Below are positions 54,812-63,980 of a stretch of 64,000 nt of DNA, piece after piece. The position numbers and the translations under genes are program-made. Position 1 is the stretch's first letter; every line of letters starts with the position of its first letter. This DNA comes from Nocardioides sp. SYSU D00038 (GTDB lineage Bacteria > Actinomycetota > Actinomycetes > Propionibacteriales > Nocardioidaceae): positions 1 through 64,000 of the forward strand of contig NZ_JAFFJT010000016.1 of assembly GCF_016924665.1 (NCBI RefSeq), written 5' to 3'. The notes under the pieces are model-generated. The model was not told the DNA's origin. It searched no databases and saw only the letters and a program-made list of their open reading frames with translations.

Positions 54812-55566
54812 TGCCGGCCCTCGCCCCCGACGGCACCGCCGTCCGCCCGCCGCTGGAGCTGCCGCGGCGCGACCGGCTGCCCCGGACCCTGGTCGAGCGG
54901 CAGGCGCTGGCGCTCGACGTGCCGCTGCCCTGGCCGGTGTCCGCCCCGGCCGGTCCGCCGCCCGGGGACCCCGAGCCCTGGCTGGTCGAGGCGCTGCGCC
55001 GGCACGCCGCTCCCGAGGTGGTCCTCGACGTCGACGTGGCGGTCATCCGACGGCGGCGCACCCGCCGGGTGCGGGCCTGGCACCGGCTCCGGGGCGACCG
55101 GATCGCCACGCTCGCCACGGCCGGCGGGGAGGTCGAGGTGGGCCTGGTGCCGCTGCGCTGGTGGCGGGCCGAGCTGGCCCGGGTCGCCACCGTCGCCCTC
55201 GACGGCGCCGACCCCCCGCCGCCGCGGTCTGTCGAGCTGCCCCACGAGCTGCTGCTGGCCGGCGGCCACCCCGACCCACGGGTCCGTGGCGAGCTGCTCG
55301 CCCGCCACGGTGCCGCCGTACGGGCTCCGGGCGACCCCGCCGCGGGCGAGGTGGTCGCGCTGCTCCACCGTCCGGTCGCCCGGCTGCAGGCCGTGGTCGC
55401 GGCCGGCACGCGGATCGGCTGGACCTCCTGGCTGGGCTACGGCGACGGCTGGCGGCGACTCGTGCCGGTGGTCCGCGACGGGCGGGCCACGGTGCGGGTC
55501 GAGCCGATCGGTCCCGGCGACCTCGGCGTCGACGTCGCCCGCCTGGTGGCGCAGGTGCGGCCGTGA
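54811..55566 (+). CDS. EspG-like protein, putative secretion chaperone (cassette 1)
   Basis: A 251-residue soluble protein. The central strand-loop VVLDVDVAVIRRRR ... VRAWHRLRGDRIATL and the C-terminal GDGWRRLVPVVRDGRATVRVEP resemble the EspG fold, in which such a beta-rich pseudo-dimer binds PE/PPE substrates. The paralogue at 57519 keeps this pattern. The ATG overlaps the preceding stop by one base (TGATG), and its stop overlaps the hydrolase GTG. The EspG assignment is tentative and based on pattern and neighbours. Confidence 0.6.
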   Translation: MPALAPDGTAVRPPLELPRRDRLPRTLVERQALALDVPLPWPVSAPAGPPPGDPEPWLVEALRRHAAPEVVLDVDVAVIRRRRTRRVRAWHRLRGDRIATLATAGGEVEVGLVPLRWWRAELARVATVALDGADPPPPRSVELPHELLLAGGHPDPRVRGELLARHGAAVRAPGDPAAGEVVALLHRPVARLQAVVAAGTRIGWTSWLGYGDGWRRLVPVVRDGRATVRVEPIGPGDLGVDVARLVAQVRP

Positions 55567-57050
55567 CCGACGAGCCGACCGTTCTCGGGGTCCGCGGCGG
55601 CTCCTCCGGCCTGGCCGCGTCGTACGAGCGTGTCCGGGCGCTGGCCGACACCTACGACGCCGCCGGCGACCGGATGCGCGGCTGGGCCGGGCTCGGCGCC
55701 CGCACCATGACCGACGACGACCTGCTGGAGTCGTCGATCCTCTCGCCGCTCACCTTCGCCGAGGCCGAGGCCGCGGTGCTGGCCGCCACGACCGGCCCCG
55801 ACGGTGTGCTGGTCGAGTCGTGGGGCTGGGAGACCGACGCCGTGCTGATCCGGCTGACGGTCGAGGCCCTGGAGACCACCGACGAGCTGGTGCGCACGTC
55901 GTTCGAGGTGCTCGACCACGCCACCGGCCGGGTGCTCGGCTGGTCGGTGACCGCCGGCGCACCGCTGCTGCTCGCCGGCGCGGCCGCGCTCGCGGTCGCC
56001 TACGCCGCGCTGCCGCCCGCCGCCCAGGCCGAGGTCCGCGAGCAGGGCGGCCGGGCGCTGCAGGACCTGCTGACCGACCACCCCGAGCTGGTCCAGCACG
56101 TCGTCAACGGCGGGGGCGGGCTGCTCGACGGGCTCTGGGACGGCCTCACACCCGGCCCGGTCGGTGGCCCCCTGGGCCTGCCGTCGTTCCACCCCGACAC
56201 CGGCGCCGCCGCGGGCACGCTGTCCGCGCTGTACCCCGGCCCCGGCGCCGTGGAGGTGCGACCGCTCGACGTCGACGTCCCCGGCAGCGGGCAGCAGCCG
56301 GGCAGCCTCCACGACCTCGTCACCCACCTCGCCGAGGTGGCCGGGCTCTCCGACGACCCCGACTCGCCGTACAACGGCACCATCCAGGTCGAGACGGTCA
56401 CCGGCCCGGACGGCCAGGTCGGCCACATCGTCTACCTGCCCGGCACCGACGACCTGACCACGCTCCCCTGGACCCAGGACGGCGACATCCGCGACCTGGC
56501 CACCAACCTCCAGCTCGTCGACGGGGCGGCCAACCCCTACCAGGACGGCATCCTCGAGGCGATGGAGCAGGCCGGCATCGGGCCCGACGAGCCGGTGCTG
56601 CTGGCCGGTCACTCCATGGGGGGCATGACCGCGGCCGCGATCCTCGGCCAGGGCAGCCCCTTCGACGTCACCGACGTGGTCACCCTGGGCGCGCCCACCG
56701 CCCACGTCGACGGCTTCCCCAGCGGCTCCCACGTGCTGTCGCTGGAGCAGCACGGCGACGTGGTGCCGCTGCTCGACGGCGAGGACAACCCCGACTCCCC
56801 CGAGCAGGTGACCGTCACCTTCGACGCCGGCGCGCCGGCCGACGGCGGGCTGGAGGACCACCACGACCACGACACCTACGCCGTCGGCGCCGCCGCGGTC
56901 GACGCCTCCGACCACCCGTCGGTGCAGGACGCGCTGGGCTCGCTCACCGGTCACGGCTACCTCGGCGACGGCGACGGGGTCACCGTCACCAGCCAGGTCT
57001 TCCAGATCACCCGCGCCCCGCGCGCCGCGGGGCCCGGGGGTGTTTCGTGA
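55563..57050 (+). CDS. Alpha/beta-hydrolase with WXG-like N-terminus, putative ESX effector (cassette 1)
   Basis: A 495-residue protein. The N-terminus (about residues 20-120) is a helical hairpin with W41-A42-G43 in RMRGWAGLGAR. A hydrophobic stretch lies at 133-150. The hydrolase domain starts near 280; the nucleophile elbow is LAGHSMGGMTAAA with Ser351, Asp399 in HGDVVPLLD, and candidate His433/434/436 in EDHHDHDTYA. This resembles lipase domains exported by ESX systems (as in PE-PPE lipases), but the exact substrate is unknown. GTG start overlaps the EspG-like stop. Confidence 0.78.
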   Translation: MTDEPTVLGVRGGSSGLAASYERVRALADTYDAAGDRMRGWAGLGARTMTDDDLLESSILSPLTFAEAEAAVLAATTGPDGVLVESWGWETDAVLIRLTVEALETTDELVRTSFEVLDHATGRVLGWSVTAGAPLLLAGAAALAVAYAALPPAAQAEVREQGGRALQDLLTDHPELVQHVVNGGGGLLDGLWDGLTPGPVGGPLGLPSFHPDTGAAAGTLSALYPGPGAVEVRPLDVDVPGSGQQPGSLHDLVTHLAEVAGLSDDPDSPYNGTIQVETVTGPDGQVGHIVYLPGTDDLTTLPWTQDGDIRDLATNLQLVDGAANPYQDGILEAMEQAGIGPDEPVLLAGHSMGGMTAAAILGQGSPFDVTDVVTLGAPTAHVDGFPSGSHVLSLEQHGDVVPLLDGEDNPDSPEQVTVTFDAGAPADGGLEDHHDHDTYAVGAAAVDASDHPSVQDALGSLTGHGYLGDGDGVTVTSQVFQITRAPRAAGPGGVS

Positions 57051-57076
57051 GCGGGACCCCCGGGAAGGGGCAGGAC

Positions 57077-57514
57077 ATGTACGGCGACCCCGAGCTGATG
57101 CGCAGGCACGCCGGGCGGCTGCGCGAGCAGGGCGTCGACCTGCGCGCGCTCGCCGACCAGCTGGTCGGCCAGGCCGAGTCGATCGCCTGGTCGGGCCGCG
57201 CCGCCGAGGCGATGCGGGCCCGGATCGCCACCCGCGCCGCCCACCTGCGCGAGTGCGCCGGCCGCCACGAGACCGCGGCGGAGTCGCTCGAGGAGCACCT
57301 CGAGGAGGTCGAGGTGCTGCGCGAGGCGATCGCCGACACCGAGCGCCGGGTCGGGGTCCTGGTCGCCGACGCGCGGGCCCGGGTCGCGCGGCTCCGGGAC
57401 GGCGAGGGCGGGGTCGAGGTCCTGCCCGACCCCGTCGACGAGGAGCTCACCGAGTTCGAGCCGCCGCCCCCGGGGCACAAGGACTGGCTCACCGTCAGCC
57501 TTCCGGGCCTGTGA
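57077..57514 (+). CDS. WXG100-like protein with C-terminal tail (cassette 2)
   Basis: A 145-residue paralogue of the protein at 54365. W38-S39-G40 in IAWSGRAAEAM lies at the same position, and the tail DPVDEELTEFEPPPPGHKDW then LTVSLPG matches. ATG 57077 is aligned with MYGD of the first copy and has GAAGGGG upstream; an in-frame GTG at 57047 overlapping the hydrolase stop is an alternative. Second cassette, same order and strand. Confidence 0.82.
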   Translation: MYGDPELMRRHAGRLREQGVDLRALADQLVGQAESIAWSGRAAEAMRARIATRAAHLRECAGRHETAAESLEEHLEEVEVLREAIADTERRVGVLVADARARVARLRDGEGGVEVLPDPVDEELTEFEPPPPGHKDWLTVSLPGL

Positions 57515-57518
57515 CGCG

Positions 57519-58472
57519 ATGAGCGTCGTCGACCTCGGCACCCCGCCACCCCGACCGGCGGGGCTGCTCGACGCCCTGCCGCGGCGGGTCACCCTGACCC
57601 TGCCCGAGCTGCGCCTGGTCGCCGAGCGGGCCGGCGGGGCCCCGCTGCCCTTCGACGAGGTCTCCGACGACCCGGCCGGCGCGCCCACGCTCGAGGGCCG
57701 GCTCGGCGCGACCCGGTCGTCGACCGACGCCGCCCTCCGGGCCGCCGCGCTCGCGAGCCTGCCCGACCCCGGCACCTCGCTCTCGCGGCGGGGCCTGCTC
57801 GTGGGTCCGCCCGGCGACGGCGTCGTCGACGAGGGGCTGCTGGGCGCCGTGGGCCTGCTGGCCACCCCCACCCTCGCGCTCGACCTCGACGTGGCGGTCG
57901 CCGGCGCGCAGGCCCGTGCCTGGCACCGGCGCAGCGGCGACGCGGTGGCCGCGCTGTCGACGTCCGACGGGCTGGTCTTCGAGCTGGCCTGGTTCCCGAC
58001 CACGGCGTGGGCCGGCGAGGTGGCCCGGGTGGCGGTGCTTCCCGAGGACCTTCCCCTGCGCGACTCCGACGTCCCCGACCTCGACCTGCCCTACGAGCTC
58101 GCGGACGCCGGGGCCGAGGCGGTGCGCACCCACCGCGCCGACCTGCTGCCGGTGCTGGTGGCGCAGCACGCCGGCGAGGTGGTCACCCCCGACGGCGACC
58201 CGGTGCCCGACGCCGAGGCCGCCGCCGCCCTCGGCGCCCTCGCCGAGGAGGCGCAGGGTCGGGTGCGGGCGCTGGTGGCCGACGTCTCGGGCCGCGACAC
58301 CACCGTGGTGGGCGTCGTGGCCTGGACGCTCCTCGCCGACGGCTGGCGCTCGCTGACGCCCGTGGCCGACGACGACGGGCTGCGGGTGCGGGTGCGGCGG
58401 GTCGAGCCCGACCGGCTCGCGGCCGAGCTCGCGCCGGTGATCGCCCTGGTCGAGACCGGGCGGCCGGCATGA
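57519..58472 (+). CDS. EspG-like protein, putative secretion chaperone (cassette 2)
   Basis: A 317-residue paralogue of the protein at 54811. Shared features: LALDLDVAV, ARAWHRRSGDAVAALST, EVARVAVL, and a C-terminal VVAWTLLADGWRSLTPVADD ... VRVRRVEPDR. The N-terminus is about 60 residues longer. EspG-type assignment is tentative. It lies 4 bp after the WXG gene, and its stop overlaps the next ATG (ATGA). Confidence 0.6.
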   Translation: MSVVDLGTPPPRPAGLLDALPRRVTLTLPELRLVAERAGGAPLPFDEVSDDPAGAPTLEGRLGATRSSTDAALRAAALASLPDPGTSLSRRGLLVGPPGDGVVDEGLLGAVGLLATPTLALDLDVAVAGAQARAWHRRSGDAVAALSTSDGLVFELAWFPTTAWAGEVARVAVLPEDLPLRDSDVPDLDLPYELADAGAEAVRTHRADLLPVLVAQHAGEVVTPDGDPVPDAEAAAALGALAEEAQGRVRALVADVSGRDTTVVGVVAWTLLADGWRSLTPVADDDGLRVRVRRVEPDRLAAELAPVIALVETGRPA

Positions 58473-59782
58473 CCCCGCCCACCCCCGAGACGCGGGCCCA
58501 GGCTGCCGACCTCGCCGACCAGTACGAGCAGATGCTCCGCCTGGCCGACTCCTTCGACGCCACCGGCGACGAGCTCCGGGCCCGGGCGGGGCTGGGGGCC
58601 GAGATCCTGCGCGACCCCGCGGTCGCCGAGTCCGCCGACCTGTCCCGGGCCACCCACACCCAGGTCGAGGACGACGTCCGCGCGGCGACCACCGGCAAGC
58701 ACGGACTGCTGACCCGCTCGGTCGAGCTCGACGCCGACGCGCTGGTGGTGCGCGCGACCGTGCTGACCTACCAGTGGATCGACGACCTGCGCAGCGTCGC
58801 CACCGAGACCCTGGGCGCGATCGCGGGCCGCGCGGTCGGCTACCTCGCCCCCTCGGTCGCGCTCGGCGGCACCCTGGTGCAGGCGGGCCTGATCGAGACC
58901 GACGCCCTCGACCGCGACAGCGTCGCGGCGTACCTCAACGAGCTGGCCGAGGCCCACCCCGAGCTGCTCGAGCACGTCGCCAGCGGCGGCGGGCTGCTCG
59001 ACGGGCTGCAGATGCGCTCGCTGCTGACCAGCGCCGCGCTCGCCGGCGACGACGGCCGGGCCGCGGCGCGCGGCGGTCTGCGCGCGATCGGCGTCGCCCC
59101 GGTGCCGGCAGGGGTCTCCGGGGCGCTCCGCGACGTCGCCGGCGCGCTGCTCGACGAGCCGGGGGAGGTGGTGCCGACCGGCGAGGGCCCGCTCGACGCC
59201 CGCCCGGGCTCGGTGCAGGACCTGATGGCCGCGCTCCACCGGACCCGCGGCAGCGTCAGCGTCCAGCCAGCCGCCCCCGGACGCTGGATCGCGTACCTGC
59301 CGGGGCCCGGTGCGGGCGAGGGGCGACGGCTGCGCCTGGTCGGCGCCGACACCGCCGGCTACACCGCGCACGCCGTGCGCGCCATCGAGAAAGCGGTCGG
59401 CGACGGACACGGCGCCCGGGTGATGCTGGTCGGGTCGGCCGCCGGTGGCGTCAGCGCCGCAGAGATCGCGGCCGCGGGCGGGTCGGCGGCGTTCACCGTC
59501 GACCAGGTGGTGACCGCCGGGGCGCCGTCGGCGCACGTGCCGCGGGTGCCCGAGACGACCCACGTGCTCGCGCTCGAGGACCGCGCCGACCCGGTGGCGC
59601 TCCTGGGCTCGCTGGTCAACGCCGGGCTGTCCAACCGGCTCACGGTCGTCTTCGACGCCGACGCGGCGTCGTCCGACGAGAGCGTCTACGTCGTGGGCGG
59701 GCGGGCCGCCGACCGCGCCGACCACCCCGACGTGCGGGCGGTGGTCGACCGCCTCCACGACCTGGGCTACCTCGCCGGCTGA
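58469..59782 (+). CDS. Catalytically dead alpha/beta-hydrolase paralogue (cassette 2)
   Basis: A 437-residue paralogue of the hydrolase at 55563. The N-terminal hairpin reads ELRARAGLGAE, so W-x-G is now R-A-G. The nucleophile elbow is LVGSAAGGVSAAE: Ser351 is replaced by Ala324, and the His cluster DHHDHD by SSDESV. The Asp region (LEDRADPVALL) and VVTAGAPSAHVP remain, showing common descent. It may act as a binding or immunity partner rather than an enzyme (inference). It ends 4 bp from the convergent VWA gene. Confidence 0.78.
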   Translation: MTPPTPETRAQAADLADQYEQMLRLADSFDATGDELRARAGLGAEILRDPAVAESADLSRATHTQVEDDVRAATTGKHGLLTRSVELDADALVVRATVLTYQWIDDLRSVATETLGAIAGRAVGYLAPSVALGGTLVQAGLIETDALDRDSVAAYLNELAEAHPELLEHVASGGGLLDGLQMRSLLTSAALAGDDGRAAARGGLRAIGVAPVPAGVSGALRDVAGALLDEPGEVVPTGEGPLDARPGSVQDLMAALHRTRGSVSVQPAAPGRWIAYLPGPGAGEGRRLRLVGADTAGYTAHAVRAIEKAVGDGHGARVMLVGSAAGGVSAAEIAAAGGSAAFTVDQVVTAGAPSAHVPRVPETTHVLALEDRADPVALLGSLVNAGLSNRLTVVFDADAASSDESVYVVGGRAADRADHPDVRAVVDRLHDLGYLAG

Positions 59783-59786
59783 CCCC

Positions 59787-61178
59787 TCACAGGATGTCGT
59801 GGACGAAGTCGCCGAGCTGGGTGAGGTTGCGGCACTCCACCATCGGCACCACCTCGCCGTAGGTGCCGGCCGCGGAGTCGCCGGTGTCCCAGTGGCGGCG
59901 GGACTCGGGGTTGAGCCACCACGCGTTGCGGATGCCGTGGGCCATCTCGCGCAGCGCGTCGACGTGGAGGTCGCTGTAGTTGGACCGTGCGTCGCCGAGC
60001 ACGAGCAGCGACGACTTGGGGCCGAGCGCGTCGGCGTGCTCCTCGGTGAACTTGGTGAAGGCCCGGCCGTAGTTGGTGCGGCCCCACAGCGCGGCGTGCG
60101 ACGTGCTGGCCGCCAGGTCGGCCATCACGTCGGCGACGTCGGCGCCCGGCCGGAAGTGGTGGGTCACCTCGTGCACGTGGTCGATGAAGGTGAACGCGCG
60201 CACCTTCTGGAACTGGTCGCGCAGCGCGAAGACCAGCAGGAGCGTGAACTGGGCGAAGCTCGCCACCGACCCGCTCACGTCGCAGAGCACCACGAGCTCG
60301 GTGCGGTGCGGGCGCTTCGGCCGGTGGTGGGTCGTGAGCGGCACGCCGCCCGTCGACATCGAGGCGCGCACGGTGCGCCGGAAGTCCAGCGGCCCGCGGC
60401 GGCGGGCGTGGTGCTCCTGGGTCAGCCGGGTCGCGAGCCGGCGGGCCAGCGGGTAGATCTGCCGGCGCATCTCCTCGACGTCGGCCCGCCGGGCGGCGGT
60501 GAAGTCGAGCCGGTCGATGCTGGGCCGCAGCGCGACGTTCGCGACGTGCTCGGCCCCCTTCTCCTCGGCGATCCGGCGGCGCGCGTCGGCCTCGACCTGA
60601 CCGGTGAACCGGCCGATCCGGCGCCCGGCGGTCCGCTCGGCCTCCTCCTCGGTGCGGCCGTCGGCGAGCAGCCCCGCGACCAGCTGGCTGGTCAGCTCGG
60701 CGGGCGAGACCCGCTGGAGCGCGGTGTAGGCCGACCAGCTCGACAGGCCGGGCCCGCGGCCGGGCATCGCCCCGAACCGGCCCACCATCTCGGCGGCCAG
60801 GCCCAGCAGACGCTCCTGGTCGTCGGCCGCCAGCGCCTCGAGCAGCTCCTCGCGGAACGCCTGCAGGGCCTCGGCGTTGTCGCGCACGCCGGTGGCCTCG
60901 CCGTGCGCGGCGTCCGACCGCTCCGCGGCCGCCGCCGCGCCCTCGCCCACCATGCGGGGGTAGTAGACGTCGAAGACCGCGTCGAAGGTCGGCCGCTGCG
61001 CCTGCTTCTTCACCAGCGTCGCGGCGTACGCGGTCCGCACGTCCTCGCGACGGTCCCACGGCAGCGCCGACAGGGCGGCGACGGCGTCGAGGTCCTCGGC
61101 GAGCGAGACGGCGAGGCCGGCGCCCCGCAGCGCCTCGAGGAAGGCGATGTGGCGGTCGACGAGGCCGGAGCCCGACAT
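59787..61178 (-). CDS. VWA domain protein, CoxE-like
   Basis: A 463-residue protein. The C-terminal VWA domain (about residues 270-460) has the MIDAS motif LCDVSGSVASF with downstream TNYGRAF and GDARSN. The N-terminal ~260 residues are helical, typical of CoxE/MadC-like VWA proteins. Such proteins work with a MoxR-type AAA ATPase, encoded directly upstream 14 bp away, as a chaperone or metal-centre maturation pair. No client is evident here. Confidence 0.88.
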   Translation of the reverse strand: MSGSGLVDRHIAFLEALRGAGLAVSLAEDLDAVAALSALPWDRREDVRTAYAATLVKKQAQRPTFDAVFDVYYPRMVGEGAAAAAERSDAAHGEATGVRDNAEALQAFREELLEALAADDQERLLGLAAEMVGRFGAMPGRGPGLSSWSAYTALQRVSPAELTSQLVAGLLADGRTEEEAERTAGRRIGRFTGQVEADARRRIAEEKGAEHVANVALRPSIDRLDFTAARRADVEEMRRQIYPLARRLATRLTQEHHARRRGPLDFRRTVRASMSTGGVPLTTHHRPKRPHRTELVVLCDVSGSVASFAQFTLLLVFALRDQFQKVRAFTFIDHVHEVTHHFRPGADVADVMADLAASTSHAALWGRTNYGRAFTKFTEEHADALGPKSSLLVLGDARSNYSDLHVDALREMAHGIRNAWWLNPESRRHWDTGDSAAGTYGEVVPMVECRNLTQLGDFVHDIL

Positions 61179-61192
61179 GGTGCGCGCCCCGC

Positions 61193-62062
<870 letters not shown>

Positions 62063-62201
62063 GCGCCCATCCTCCCCCACGCTGCGCGGCCGGTCCGAAC
62101 AGGTGCTCAGATCACCCGTCACCTCTGACGCGTCGGCTCGTTGTCCTTTGCAGACAAGGGATCCGTGTGGCTCCCACCCGACCAGCACCGGAGGAGGAGC
62201 C

Positions 62202-62573
62202 ATGCGCCGCACGCCCCCGCGCGTCGTCGGGATGGCCCTCACGGCCGTCAAGGCGGCCGGCTTCGGAGCCTTCCTGGCGCTGACGATCGGCGCCGGGCTG
62301 CAGGTCACCGGCGACTCCACCGAGCACGCCGAGGCCGTGGCCGACGCCTACGAGCGCGTGGTGGAGCGGGCGATGGACGACCAGCGCTGCTCCACCTCCG
62401 GCTTCGACCGGGACGTCGTGCCCGGGTCGGCGTTGATCCGCACGCCGGCCGGCCAGGTGCAGGTCGTGTCGTTCGACCGCGGCTGGGCCGTCTACAACGG
62501 GCGGCGGCCCGGCACCCTGATCGCGGTCTGCCTCGAGCGCGAGCCGGTGCGTCCCGCGGCCGGCACCGACTGA
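62202..62573 (+). CDS. Small predicted exported or membrane-anchored protein
   Basis: A 123-residue protein. A hydrophobic N-terminal helix (AAGFGAFLALTIGAGLQVTG) serves as a signal or anchor. The outside part has a pair of Cys (in QRCSTSG and AVCLERE) that may form a disulfide, and a basic/acidic strand-like region. No family is recognised. GGAGGAGG precedes the ATG by 4 nt. Confidence 0.75.
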   Translation: MRRTPPRVVGMALTAVKAAGFGAFLALTIGAGLQVTGDSTEHAEAVADAYERVVERAMDDQRCSTSGFDRDVVPGSALIRTPAGQVQVVSFDRGWAVYNGRRPGTLIAVCLEREPVRPAAGTD

Positions 62574-62613
62574 CGCTCGTCGTTCGGCCGGCTCTCGTCC
62601 AGCAGGCTCTCGC

Positions 62614-63372
62614 TCAGAACGCCCCGTGCCGCCCGGCGCCGCCGGCGAACCGGGCCGCACCGTCCAGGGCCCCGGCCTCCAGCGACGCCAGCCCGTGGCC
62701 GTGCTCGACCGCCATCGCCTCCTCGTCGGGCCGGCCGGCCGACTCCAGCAGCGCCAGCCGGTCGTGGCGCAGGCACGCCTGGGGGAACGCCGCCAGCTCG
62801 CGGGCCAGCCGCTCCGCCTCCTCGCGGGCCCGACCGGGCTCGACCACCCGGGTGACCAGGCCGATCCGCTCGGCCTCGTCGGCGGCCACCGGCCGGCCGG
62901 TGAGCACGAGGTCGAGCGCGCGGCCCTCGCCGACCAGCCGCGCCAGCCGGAACGTCCCGCCGTCGATGAGCGGCACGCCCCAGCGTCGGCAGAACACCCC
63001 GAAGGTCGCGTCGGCCGCCGCCACCCGCAGGTCGCACCACGCGGCGAGCTCGAGGCCGCCCGCGACGGCGTACCCCTCGACGGCGGCGACCACCGGCTTC
63101 GACAGCCGCATCCGGGTGGGACCCATCGGGCCGTCGCCGTCGGGGGTGACCTGGTTGCCGCGCTCGGTGCCGACGGCCTTGAGGTCGGCGCCCGCGCAGA
63201 AGTGGCCGCCGGCACCCCAGAGCACCGCCACGGCCTGGGAGTCGTCGGCGTCGAAGGCGCGGAACGCCTCGGCCAGCGCCGCGGCCGTCGGTCCGTCGAC
63301 GGCGTTGCGCGCCTCGGGCCGGTCGAGGACGACGGTGGTGACGGCTCCGGAGGTCTCGACGCGCACGCTCAT
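62614..63372 (-). CDS. Enoyl-CoA hydratase/isomerase family protein
   Basis: A 252-residue crotonase. The oxyanion loop AGGHFCAGADLKAV and AVAGGLELAAWCDLR are present, so one catalytic Glu (equivalent to rat Glu144) is kept. The second Glu position reads VFCRRWGVPLIDGG, with Arg instead of Glu, as in a subset that may not hydrate simple enoyl-CoA. ATG 63372 is the natural start. It is 20 bp after the carbonic anhydrase gene on the same strand. Confidence 0.88.
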   Translation of the reverse strand: MSVRVETSGAVTTVVLDRPEARNAVDGPTAAALAEAFRAFDADDSQAVAVLWGAGGHFCAGADLKAVGTERGNQVTPDGDGPMGPTRMRLSKPVVAAVEGYAVAGGLELAAWCDLRVAAADATFGVFCRRWGVPLIDGGTFRLARLVGEGRALDLVLTGRPVAADEAERIGLVTRVVEPGRAREEAERLARELAAFPQACLRHDRLALLESAGRPDEEAMAVEHGHGLASLEAGALDGAARFAGGAGRHGAF

Positions 63373-63392
63373 GGCGGGAGCGTACGGCGGAC

Positions 63393-63917
63393 TCAGACCT
63401 CGCGGGCGGTGCCGGCGTGCCGCCCGGCGAGCTCGCGGTAGTAGGTGGCGTTGGTCTCGATCCAGAGCTCCGAGCTCGTTCCCTCGATGGGCTTGACCGG
63501 CTTGCAGGGGGTGCCGGCCGCGACCATCCCGCCGGGCAGCTCGGTGCCGGGGGTCACGACCGAGCCGGCCGCGACCAGCGTGCGCGGGCCGACGACGGCG
63601 TGGTCGAGCAGCGTGCTGCCGTTGCCGACCAGCGCGCTCTCCCCGACCTCGCGGCAGTGCACGACGCAGCCGTGCCCGATCGTCGCGTCGGGGCCGACGG
63701 TGAGGGTCTCGCCCGGGGCGGCGTGGAGCACCGAGTTGTCCTGCACGTTGGTGCCCTCGCGCACCACGATCATGCAGACGTCGCCACGCAGCACCGCGCC
63801 GTACCAGATGCTCGCGCCGGCCTCGACCGTCACGTCGCCGATCAGCGTCGCGGTGGGGGCCACCCACGCGTCGGGGTGGACGGTGGGCGCCGTGCCCTCG
63901 AACTCGATCAGGTGCAT
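63393..63917 (-). CDS. Gamma-type carbonic anhydrase family protein
   Basis: A 174-residue left-handed beta-helix protein with hexapeptide repeats (LIGDVTVEAGASIWYGAVLR, VGPDATIGHGCVVHC). Three His are placed as zinc ligands in SVLHAAP, TIGHGC and VVHCRE. The C-terminal helix (SSELWIETNATYYRELAG) caps the trimer. Activity as carbonic anhydrase is likely but many homologues are inactive or have other acyl substrates. Confidence 0.9.
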   Translation of the reverse strand: MHLIEFEGTAPTVHPDAWVAPTATLIGDVTVEAGASIWYGAVLRGDVCMIVVREGTNVQDNSVLHAAPGETLTVGPDATIGHGCVVHCREVGESALVGNGSTLLDHAVVGPRTLVAAGSVVTPGTELPGGMVAAGTPCKPVKPIEGTSSELWIETNATYYRELAGRHAGTAREV

Positions 63918-63980
63918 GGGTCGAGTATCGGGTGGTCGGTGGCGGCCACGGCCACCGGGCCGGGGCGCTAGAGTGCCGCG

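Noticed and set aside
63445..63980. Plus-strand frame opposite the carbonic anhydrase
   Set aside because: Antisense to a clear hexapeptide-repeat protein with zinc His ligands.
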